Assembly (NCBI GenBank): GCA_964036045.1
Contig: OZ038380.1
Coordinates: 168,178,535 to 168,242,534, forward strand
Direction: 5' to 3'
Source of the DNA: Eutreptiella sp. 'Long Island Sound 2002'
Taxonomy: Eukaryota > Euglenozoa > Euglenophyceae > Eutreptiales > Eutreptiaceae
Length of the DNA stretch: 64,000 nt
Part shown: positions 14,001 to 23,912 of the stretch, piece by piece
Position numbering within the stretch: position 1 is the first letter of the stretch
Layout of the letters: each line of letters starts with the position of its first letter
Program-made: the position numbers and the translations under genes
The notes under the pieces: model-generated
Told to the model about the DNA's origin: nothing
What the model saw: the letters and a program-made list of their open reading frames with translations, nothing else
The model's database searches: none

Positions 14001-17000
14001 GGACAACCACACTCCCGGTTGACTGTCCGATCGAACTCGGTCGGACAACCGGAGACCTAGTCAGACAACTGGAGACCTGGTTGACCGAATTCGGTTGGAC
14101 AAGCGGACACCCGGTCGGCCGACCGGAGACCTCGTGGGCCGTCTGACCGAATTTGCTCGGACAACCGGATACCATTTTTCAGAAGTGCCGTCAGACCTCC
14201 TCGCAAGCAACGACCCCTAGTTGTTTTGCGAATAGCTCCTTCCTTCATATGAATCCTCACTTTGAGCCACAAATTGAGGGTACCACCACAGCGAGTGTCT
14301 TACTTGGTCGAGGGTCTCACCCTGGTCCGCAATGCAATTTTGGCATCAAGGGTATAGCATCAATGCTGACAGGATCCTAAGAACACTCCTATTGATCCCC
14401 TAACGATAGCCACCATAGCCCCGATGTACACCCCAAACATACCCCATGGGACTATTTTGTGTAATGTCATGCACGGATGTAGTGGGAAATGCAGTACCTG
14501 GGATGCAATGAGCTCTTGTGGGTGTATCTCAGCCACAATGTGGCCAATTTTAGTTCTCCCGTTAAGATCCTATGAGCAGTGATATGCCCTATTCTTCGTC
14601 CATCAACCCACTATATGCTTGTATTGTGTGTGTATGATTATATTGTTCCACGGCATATGAACGCTTAGGTGGGTTGAAGCTCCATTAAAGAGCTCAAAGA
14701 GAGATCCAAGTTCATGGCTCCGCAGCAGGGTATCTCTAGCATGATAAAAACCCGCGGGGCAGGGTTTGTTCAAGACCCCCTTCCCTCCAACAACCCTCCA
14801 TTCCAATCAAGCAACGGTTCGGGTTTGATGGTGGTCAAAATTCCCCCTCATTGGAGAATCATCTGGAAGAGGGGTATTAGATCGGGCGCAAGCGCGGGCG
14901 CCATACCGCCCTATCTTGGGGTCAGTCGCGTAGCATACTACAGTACATACCCCAATGACATTTTCGATTTTGACCCCCGCGTATCAGGGTGCCACTTTTT
15001 TGGGAGGGGGCGGGGGGGGGGGTCATGGGGGGGCAGAACTTTTTTGTGTATTGGGGTTGCTGTGTGTGGATTTGGACCCAGGACCTGAACCCTTTTTTTC
15101 TTGTACATGGACCCCCTAACCTATGGTGGGGGTCCCGGGTCTGAACTCCGGGTGCCCCCCCCCCCCCCCCCGCCCCCCTGTGGGCCCTTGCCAATGAGGA
15201 CTTCTTAGCATGCATCACCTAAAATTTTTCAAAAATTCGACTTTTTTCAAAACCCTTCTGTCACCCCTGGGATAGGTTTGGGTGGTCATTTGGTGACAAT
15301 ATGGGTGCTTAAGCACTCATAGGGACCCACATAGTGGCCCCTAGGGCCATGTAGCCCGGGCCATGAGCCCCCTGAAAAGCCCCAAATTGCCGTTGTTTCG
15401 GCTATTTAGTGGCACTTGAAAACCCTTTCGTCGCCCTTGGGATGGGTTTGGGTGATCATTTGGTGACAATACAGGTTTTTTAGCACTCATGGGGACCCAC
15501 ATAGTGGCCAATGCGCCCATGTAGCCTGGGGCTCTTCGTCTCTCTTCAAGGTGCTTTGCCGAAGGCAATAGAATTTGGTACTGTGGTTCTCCCATGCCTG
15601 ACAGTTTGTCCATGCATCCTTTTGAATCAGACACCAGTGATTGTAAAACACCTTTCTCTTCCAACTACTGCCTGTTGTTCTGTTACTTCCACTGCCATGA
15701 TAGTAAAATGGGGCATGCCAAAAAGGATGCATGGAATGCAGCATACAAGGGTGCCCCCCACCTAAAAAGCTACCCTTTGACGCTTCGCAACCAACTCAAA
15801 AGGAAGGACAATGGAAGAGGAGGAAGGGCAATGTAGGACAACAAAGAACAACAAAGGACAACAAAGGACAACCTAGGACAACAAAGGGGAACATTGTCCT
15901 TCGCTGTCCTTCGTTTTCCTTCCTTGTCCTTCGTTGTTTTTCCTTGTCCTTCCTTGTCCTATGTTGTCCTTCCTCTTCCTTCGTCGTCCTTCGTTGTCCT
16001 GTGCTGTCTTTTGTTGTCCTTTGTTGTCCTTTGTTGTCCTTAGTTGTCCTTTGTTGTCCTCTGTTGTCTTTTGTTGTCCTTTGTTGTCCTTTGTTGTCCT
16101 TAGTTGTCCTCTGTTGTCCTCTGTTGTCTTTTGTTGTCCTTAGTTGTCCTTAGTTGTCCTTTGTTGTCCTTTGGTGTCCTTTGTTGTCCTTTGTTGTCCT
16201 TTGTTGTCCTTTGGTGTCCTTTGTTGTTCTTTGTTGTCCTTAGTTTTCCTTTGTTGTCCTTTGTTGTCCTTAGTTGTCCTTTGTTGTCCTTCAGTGTCCT
16301 ATGTTGTCCTTTGTTGTCCTTTGTTGTCCTTTGTTGTCCTCTGTTGTCCTTTGTTGTCCTTTGTTGTCCTTCAGTGTCCTATGTTGTCCTTTGGGGTCCT
16401 TTGTTGTCCTTTGTTGTCCTTAGTTGTCCTTTGTTGTCCTCTGTTGTCCTTTGTTCTCCTTCAGTGTCCTATGTTGTCCTTTGTTGTCCTTTGTTGTCCT
16501 TAGTTGTCCTTCAGTGTCCTTAGTTGTCCTTTGTTGTCCTTTGGTGTCCTTTGTTGTCCTTTGTTGTCCTTTGTTGTCCTTTGTTGTCCTTTGTTGTCCT
16601 TTGTTGTCCTTTGTTTTCTTTTGTTGTCCTTTGTTGTCCTTGTTGTCCTTTGTTCTCCTTCAGTGTCCTATGTTGTCCTTTGTTGTCCTTTGGTGTCCTT
16701 CGTTGTCCTTCGTTGTCCTTCGTTGTTCTTCATTGTGTCCAAGGGTGTTATGTGCACGCCACAGTGCGAGCCATACTCACAACAATGGTCTCCTTTCAAC
16801 CAACCCCAAAGAACGGGAGTAGATGTGGCTTGCAATGCACTCCCCGCTGCTACGGGATGCAAAAGGGTGTTGTGACGGACACCCTCCCCTAGGGCCTTGG
16901 GTGGGAGCAACAAATCCCCTCACCAGGTGAGGTAGAGGCATGCACCAACCCCCTGCACTGCTGTGGCGTCCTCGTTCTTTGATGTTTTCCTGCTTGTCTA

Positions 17001-20000
17001 CACCCTGCTTTGTTTGTCTGATGTGCTGTTGCAATTGGACAGGAGCAACCATGCAGGAGCTGGAGACAGCAGCTGAAGGGACAGAGAAGTATGTCATGAC
17101 AAAGATCTTTTCCAAGTATGTGTTGCTGCAGCGACCTCAGTGCTTTGCCGCTGTCCTTGTAACAACGGCAAGACGTGGTGTAGACAGTTGTTCGCAAATA
17201 TGGTGAAAAAAAGAAGAATTTGCAGACATTGCACAACAAATCAGTGCACTCGCACACAATATACGAAGCTTGATGACATGCGCCTCGAGATGAGGCGGCA
17301 CAACCACAAAAGTCGCACACGATGATGTCTGGATTGTAATGCATTGGCATTGAGGGCTTTGAAGGGACTGCACTCTCGGACGCAGTGTGTAGCAAGTGTT
17401 GTGCAACATCCCATCCATCCATTCATCCGAATCCCTTGCTGTGTCCAGATCCCCAAAGCCATGTGACCCCGGCCCTCAAGGCGGGGATCAGTCAAAGGGG
17501 CCGCCTATTCTCTCCCCCCCCAAAAGGGGGATGAACTCGAAGTGCCGTGCAGCCTTTTGGTGCGTCGGGATCCCCAGAGCGAAGAGGAATTCAATGGAAA
17601 ATTTCACCCTCTGCCAATGTCGGGTTCCCCAAGGCGGGGAGGTGTCCACACGATGGAAACATGCATCGTTGCGTGTCCACCTTTTCCAAACGTGTGTTTG
17701 GCTTAGAGCAGCCTTTGGGCAGACCGCTGCGTGAACTTCGAAGGAACAGTCCCCCCTTCAAAAGTGACACCCATGGGTCAGCGTTGTGTTTCAAGAACAT
17801 TTCAGCAGCTGGCGAAGGTTTGTGTTGATGGTGTTGATCTGATGCTCCAGCACCCTTATTTGGCAGCGACAGCGGAAGTAGTAGCCGCAACTGTGTCTGC
17901 GTCTGCTTGTTGCCGTCAAGGGCAGCCGATCTCAAGGTGTATGAAAGTGGTTGAAGGTTGGAGAGGGGTGGGTATTTTTTTGTCTTAATAATAAAGATGA
18001 AGTTTTTTTTTTAAAGTTATTCTTTTTTGTATTATTCTTTTTTAAAAAGGTCTAGTGTTTTTAACTTTTTTGATTCTCGTAATTTGGATTGTTTAAAAAA
18101 GAATTTTCTTAAACGATTACGTTTTGAAGGTAATTTATATCATAGTTTTTGAAAATTAGATTGTTTGTAATTTTTTAATAATTTGTTAGAGGGGGGCATC
18201 AACCTGAATGATCCTGAACGAACACCAACCCCCCAGAACCCTTCACACAATCCACAATCCTCGGCAACCCTCCCTCCGGCAGTTTCCCTGGAGAATCCGC
18301 CGCATCGTTTGCAATTGCCGGCATTTCCCACCGCCCCTCGACACCCATCGACCTGTACTCTGGGGTGGGAACGGAAGTATTGTGCCGATGTTTGTCTTTT
18401 TTTTTTTTGCCGCAAACCCGCGCTGATCCCGTCGTTGCCACCGTGTGTGGGTTTCTGGAGCATTGCAATGCGGTTCACGAGCGCACCTCCGCAATGTCTC
18501 GCATGATGTCGGGTCGAAGCGGCAGAGAAGGGGCGGGCGACACAGACGTTCATGCAGCATGGCGCAGCAGCAGACAGGAGGAGGACAATGGTGGGTCGGG
18601 GGGGGGGGGCAGTGATGGGCGCGGGGGGGGGTGACAGCGCCGCTGACACGCAAACGGCACACCATGCCACATCCAGCACAGCTCCAACACACCAACTACT
18701 GGGCTCCGCGAACGCGGAAACGACACCAGGAAGAGCACCGGCCGCAGCGGCCGTCAGAACGCAGCGACCCGACGCAACATGCGAAGGGAAGAACGGGGGA
18801 CCGTCCAGGGCCCCGTAAAGGAGCAACAACCCGACGGCATGTCACACAGGGGGGTGACAGTGCCCCCCCTCAGCGACCTGTTCCTCCGTCCCCTACCCCT
18901 GCATTTGACCTGCCTCCTGCTGACCCTGCCCCTGACCGTCCCCCTGAGCCCGGCCGTGAGCCTGCCCCTGGGCAGGCCCCTGAGTTGGTGGCTGGTGGTG
19001 ACCCAGTATTTCGTGATTTTTCAGGGCGTTCTCACCGCTGGTGGAGGACATCCAGAAGGATTACCAATTGCATCGGCGGCTGAGCGTGTTCAGCATCATC
19101 GATTGCTCGGCTCTTGATGTCAACCCGGAGCTGGTGCAGCACGAGGCCTGGAATGACGCAATCCAAGGTGCGCGCGCGCATTCCTGCGAGTCCCCAAGTA
19201 TCGGCATTTCGGAGGGAGACACTTGCATAGCCTTCTGGAGTCTGCCCGCCGAGTGTCCGAGGAAGGGATGCTTCGGGGTTCTCATGCCGGCGCAATTGTA
19301 GAAAGGCAAAGAGCAGAGAGCATCGTTTGAATTTGTGCGAGTTGCACTTCATAGTACCGCCCAGCGCTAGTCGCCTAATGGCCCATCCAAAGGGACACGG
19401 GAGGCAGAGGGTAGAGGTAAAGGTAAGGTACCTGGGCGATCCCGAAGCCCCAGCGTCAAGTTACCCTTCATCCCTTGCCGCGTCCCTCCCGGCTCGCGAG
19501 GGTCACAGACACCCTAGCGCCCAAGACGCTGCGTTCCTGCTCGTGTCCCCAACGGGATTCGTACCAAAGACCTCTAGTTCAGGGGTCAGATGCATGACAG
19601 CTGAACTACGGGATGCAGATTCGCCTCGAATGCAACTTGAACTCGAGCGGATTCGTACCGAATTCGAAATCTTGCGAATTCGAGCGAATTCGATTTCAAT
19701 GGAGTCATAATGAGAGTTTGTAAACAATTTCTCCGAATTCGAGCGAATTCGTCGCGAATTCGAACCCCCAACCCTAGTTAACGGAGGCACAGGGCACTGA
19801 GACTCTGGCAGCACTCCCCACCCTCGCATGTGTCTGTTTGCCGCCACAGAAATGAGGAAGATCAACAACACACGGTTCAAAACCCCGAGGGACAAGTTGA
19901 TCTGCATCATCAACTGTTGTAAGATCATCTTCAGTATGTGGTCCCCCCTTGTGCCCCATGTGTGCCCCGCCGCCCGTGCGCATCGACCCCGATGGCCCTC

Positions 20001-23000
20001 CCCCTTCACGCCGCTGCGTTTCCCGTCAGACATCCTGCGTGCGGTGGAGCCCGACAAGGTGCATGGGGCGGATGATTTCCTGCCGTGCCTGATCCTGTTG
20101 GTCGCCAAGGCCAACCCCCCTCATCTACACTCCAACTTAAAGTATGGCCGTCGTGCAGTGCTCCAGGGCCGATGGACGTGCAGAGGGCTGACGGAGGCGG
20201 TACGGCCCCACTGGACGTCACCAGGAAGTTACACAAAAGGGTGGGGGGCTGTTTGCGCAACAGGAGCGGGAGCCCATCAGGGGCAGACCAACCGTGAGGG
20301 GGAAAAGGACATATGGTGGACGGCCCGGACAGCGCGTGGAGGAACAGGGCACCTGGGCCGCACAGAAACACAGTGAGGCAGGCTATGGACGGCCTGTGGA
20401 CAGAGGTGTGTGGACAGCAAAAACAGTCAAACGACCCCGGCAACAATCAGCACAAACCCAATACGCCAATTACTGGGCGCCGCTGACACGCAAACGGCAC
20501 ATCCCGCCACATTCAGCACAGCCCCGGCACACCAACTACTGGGCTCCGCGAACGCGGAAACGACACCAGCAAGAGCACCGGCCGCAGCGGCCGACAGAAC
20601 GTAGCGACCCGACGCAACATGCGAAGGGACGAACGGGTGACTGTCCAGGGCCCCGTAAAGGAACAACAACCCGACGGAACGTCACACAGGGGGGGCTTAG
20701 CACCCAAGCATGCGAAACATCCTCCTGGATTGGGTGTTTTGTGTTGGGGGTGCTTGTGAGTCTCTGCTTGTCCCACGGGGGGGGGGGGGCGTCTCCTCGG
20801 TTCGGGTACGCGACTCCCCCCCCTCCCCCCCCTGTTGATCGTAATGGAAGATGACAAGGCCCTGTTCCCAAGTGCAGGGCCACAAATCGAAAAAAGCGGT
20901 GCCCTGGCACATTAACGACCTGCATAAACTAAACCGCCCCCTGCAAACCATGGGGGGGGCTTGAGAGCCGCAATGTTTCGCAGTTTTTGGCAGTTTGGCA
21001 ATTTTTCGCAATTTTTCCGCCATTGCTTTTTGCTTGTCTCCTCACCGACTGGCGCGCACCGACTGGCATGGTCGAGATGGGAATTCCAACTACACTCATC
21101 TAGCAAACCTCTTTCAGGTGATTCATTACCAAGGGTAGGCTGCCTGCTGCTCGTGCTGACTGTTTGGGCGCCCTTGCCCAGGCAGCACGGGGGGCGCCTG
21201 CATCCTCGTCTGCTGCACAGGTACATCAGTGAATACCGCAACCCAACGCACATGGCCTCCGAAGCAGGTAGCCCCCGTCACCCCCTGGCAGCCTGAACCT
21301 GTGCTGCATCCCTCCGTGGCCATGGAAAGCAGGAGGTGAGTGGCAGTCAGGCAGCCGTGTCCTCAAAATGGAACGCGCGTTCCAGGCCTGTGAATCTCGG
21401 CCCCCCCAACGAGCTGTTCAGCAAATGGGGGTGTGGCTCGGTGTCAATGCATGACTTGGGCATGGGGAGGGGGATGTGAGCGGCTTCGAATGGAAAGGGG
21501 GGGTTGGCCATGGGGGTTTGAGGCCCTCCTCTTTCTCCCCAAACAACAAATGCGGAGGAACAAACCGGCGTGCAGCTTGTGGCGGGTCCTTGTGCTGCAC
21601 AAGGCTTTGGCAGCCTCCACTAGAACACTGACTGGCTGACTATGAAGACTTGGAAGTAGCGGCTGGGCAGTGGGGCACGATGTGTGTCGCGTAACCCGCT
21701 ATTTTTTTTTGCCATAACTAGTGTGCACTTTTTTGTTTTTGATGCAGCCCTAGTGCGAGAAAAGAAGTACGCACAACAAAGTACGCAGGTTACGCTTTTT
21801 CGGGCAGTAAACACCAACCAAAGAACCTGATTGGAGGTGCTTACTTGACAACCCGGAGTTTACCCTGAACTTTCAGAACGACTGTCCTGAAAACAGGTTG
21901 AAAATGGTCATTGTTGACCCTCTATTTGGCCACCTAGACCCGCCGACAGCTCCGCTTTGGAAGCCGAGAGGGGGAAAGTTGCTCATAGATATGTCAATCG
22001 ATATTGACCGACGATGGTTCGCTTTTCAAACAGTATACTGGAGAAATGAATTTTTCTTTCTCTCGACGAAAACGTCCATTTTTCCTCAACTGAAATTATT
22101 AGTTTGTGAGGAGGATTTTGGTTCTTATTGGGGCACCCTCATTAGACTGAGTTTTTAGGGTGGCCTTTCCAAATTCTCCCCAACCCTTCCCTTTCCCCAG
22201 CCTTCCCAGCCCTCAAAGTATGAAGCAGAAGGGGAGCAGCTGCGTGATTCGGCAACAGAAATTGCACCATGAGCCTGTGAGGCTTCCTGCAACATACACA
22301 CGTGCTTGCATGATCACTGATTGTTGGACTGCCTTCTCTTGCACAGATTCATTCCATCCTGCCCCATCAACACGTACCCTCAATAGCAATCCCGATGGCC
22401 AACTCAACAGCACATGCCTGTGTCAGCCATCACGAAGGAAACACACTGGGGAAACCAACAGTACCGTACTACTCATATGTTTGTCAGTTTGGTGGTGAAG
22501 ATACACAATTGGGGCGCGTCCTGACCCCCAAGCGACCCCTGCCCTCCCGGCGGCCTCAAAATGGCGCAATGTTGGTATGGGGAAGATGAACCAAAACATT
22601 CACTTCGTGTGACGCACCGATCCACAAAAAATCAAATGCATAATCTCTCGTCGAAATATGACCAAAGAAAAGCAATAAACCGAAACAAAGATGACCAAAA
22701 GTAAACCACCCACGAGGGCTACTGCTAAAAACACCATCAGATTGAAGTGCTTGATGGTCGCATTTAGGACCCAAACTATTGAGGCCTCCTGTTCCTAGAT
22801 GTTTGTTCAAGCGCCACTTGTTGGCTGCCCCTGCTCTGACGTTGCAAAGTGAGCTGCTCTTTTGGAACAGTAACACCCACAGCCATAGTGAAAAGGCAAG
22901 AGACGACGCCACGCATGTATGCACCAGGGTATCGCTTGTTGGTTCCATCTCAGTGGCATGTTGTTTGCTGCCAATCCTGAGCCCCACTGCCCCGTGCGTT

Positions 23001-23143
23001 GTTGGACATAACGACCCTCTGCATCCTGTGCACTGTTGCAACCTCTTTGTAGGTTATTATTTCACCACGATACAAAGTGTGATGTACTGGTGGGAAAACT
23101 TAGACGAGAAGTCGTTTCGGTTGCCTCCACCAGAATTTCATCG
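8084..23143 (+). CDS. VPS9-domain Rab5-family guanine nucleotide exchange factor
   Basis: It catalyses GDP/GTP exchange on Rab5-type GTPases on endosomes. Exons: 8084-8191, 8423-8546, 8666-8807, 9040-9107, 9256 to about 9377, 9835-9965, 10064-10087, 10263-10410, 12724-12839, 17043-17115, 19025-19167, 19850-19933, 20030-20141, 21221-21267, 23053-23143. Phases agree at every junction from 9040 onward; only 8807/9040 does not close, so a small exon may be missing. The helical bundle reads [31 protein letters not shown] and [11 protein letters not shown]. The VPS9 core reads [48 protein letters not shown] and GYYFTT. The Asp and Pro of DDFLP and the Tyr and Thr of YYFTT, which contact the Rab, are all present. 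The N-terminal LVPQN...FVTLNG segment faintly resembles the start of ANKRD27/VARP. The Met at 8084 opens the first exon. The end is unclear: read-through reaches a stop at 23267, or a 20-nt intron follows 23143. About 510 codons. Confidence 0.9.
11229..11308 (+). repeat. Two tandem copies of a 40-bp unit
   Basis: Two exact head-to-tail copies of a C-rich 40-bp unit beginning CTGTACCACTACC. It lies in the 2.3-kb intron between the exons ending at 10410 and starting at 12724. The open frames around it (11.1-11.7 kb) are open in all three plus frames and are treated as compositional. Confidence 0.8.
13351..14172 (+). repeat. 42-bp palindrome-rich satellite inside a VPS9-gene intron
   Basis: Roughly 19-20 diverged head-to-tail units of about 42 bp. 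Each is built from CCGAATTCGG-like and GGTCGGCCGTCCGACC-like palindromes joined by GACAACCGGAGACC. Because 42 is a multiple of three and stops are rare, both strands stay open as 14-residue repeats, for example [14 protein letters not shown] on plus and GCPTEFG on minus. It lies wholly within the 4.2-kb intron 12840-17042, so neither reading is supported as protein. Confidence 0.9.
15829..16738 (+). repeat. 10-bp TTTGTTGTCC satellite with an inverted leading block
   Basis: Almost 900 bp of TTTGTTGTCC-type decamers with frequent single-base variants. The first units, 15829-15890, run in the opposite orientation (AGGACAACAA), then the array flips near 15891-15900. The frames that read [15 protein letters not shown] on plus are pure repeat translation. 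It lies in the same intron as the 42-bp satellite. Confidence 0.95.
17985..18190 (-). other. AT-rich island, possible mitochondrial DNA insertion
   Basis: About 200 bp that are overwhelmingly A+T inside a GC-rich intron. The minus strand is nearly open, reading [14 protein letters not shown], an in-frame TGA, then [19 protein letters not shown]. It is Lys/Arg/Phe rich, like organelle ribosomal proteins. If TGA is Trp, as in many mitochondria, the frame continues unbroken for about 50 codons. I cannot name the gene, and plain AT-rich repeat DNA is the alternative. Confidence 0.4.
18639..18854 (+). repeat. Interspersed repeat R1, copy 2 (short)
   Basis: A shorter copy of the family at 333-642, beginning at the CGCCGCTGACACGC block and ending TGTCACACAGGGGG. 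It lies in the intron just upstream of the VPS9 exon at 19025. Confidence 0.85.
20391..20696 (+). repeat. Interspersed repeat R1, copy 3
   Basis: A full-length-looking copy starting GGCCTGTGGACAGAGGTG and ending GTCACACAGGGGGG. It lies in the intron between the VPS9 exons ending at 20141 and starting at 21221. It shares the two internal CCAACTACTGGGC-type blocks with the other copies. Confidence 0.85.
22101..22290 (+). repeat. Interspersed repeat R2, copy 1
   Basis: Contains GTTTGTGAGGAGGA, a CCAAATTCTCCCCAACCCTT tract and TATGAAGCAG. It is closely matched at 23304-23503 and, reversed, at 36371-36454. It lies in the last resolved VPS9-gene intron. No coding frame is conserved among the copies. 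Confidence 0.8.
22652..22753 (-). pseudogene. psbB: psbB (CP47) fragment, nuclear plastid DNA
   Basis: The minus strand reads [20 protein letters not shown] followed directly by [13 protein letters not shown]. This is the signature loop and transmembrane start of the photosystem II core antenna protein CP47 ([16 protein letters not shown] in plastid psbB). Codons are AT-ended, unlike the GC-rich host exons. Similarity stops after FFGHI, where CP47 should continue WHG, and upstream it fades quickly, so only about 35 codons remain. It sits inside the intron 21268-23052 of the VPS9 gene in antisense orientation and cannot be functional. It indicates a photosynthetic host or ancestor. Confidence 0.8.
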
Positions 23144-23303
23144 GTGTGTATCTTTGTTTGCAGTGGTCCTCAACAGCTCGCTCACCTCGTTGAGGGTCGG
23201 GGCTCACCGTAAGAGTCATAGGGAAGCTTCACAGCACGTGCAGCTTCCAACTGCTGTGCAGTTGTAGCGGGAGATGTGGGAACAACAGAAGTAACAGCAC
23301 AAC

Positions 23304-23503
23304 GTTTGTGAGGAGGACTTTGGTCATTGTTGGGACACCCTCATTAGATCGAGCACTGTGAAGTTTTTAGGATGGCGCTTCCAAATTCTCCCCAACCCTT
23401 CCCTTTCCCCGACCTTCCCAGCCCTCAAAGTATGAAGCAGGAGGGGAGCATCTGCATGATTCGGCAACAGAATTTGCATTGTGAGCTTGTGAGGCTTCCT
23501 GCA
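23304..23503 (+). repeat. Interspersed repeat R2, copy 2
   Basis: Near-identical to 22101-22290, starting GTTTGTGAGGAGGAC. It lies immediately after the last VPS9-gene exon that could be resolved. Sequence from 23504 to 23900 holds GGGTGGGTGG and poly-C tracts and no gene. Confidence 0.8.
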
Positions 23504-23912
23504 TACTGATGATGAGTGTTGTGTGTCAGCTTGCACGATGCGTGTTGCGTGGTCGATATTTATCAGGTTTCCAACCCGGGGTTTTTCTCAGTGTGTGTCC
23601 TACCCTACGGGGGTGGGTGGGTGGGGGTTTCAGGAATTCTGGGTGGGGGCTGAAGGCGCCGGAGAAAAAGATTGCCCTGCTTTTGGGTGGGTGGGTGGCA
23701 GGGTGGGTGGGCGGCTGGGGTCTAGCACCCCCCCCTCCCCGTGGGGGCGGGACATTTCTGGGCCCCTGGGGTTTCCAAAAGTCTGTGGCGGGCGGGTCTC
23801 TCAAATCGCCCCCTCAGCCCCCCCCCCCCCCCGTGTGGTGAAGGAAAACGCTGTTCCAACGGCCCATGCCCGACCGATTCCCCAATCTTTTGTTGTCCAG
23901 AACCCTACCCAT

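Noticed and set aside
15731-16892. Overlapping 70-140-codon frames rich in [10 protein letters not shown]
   Set aside because: Direct translation of the 10-bp satellite inside an intron.
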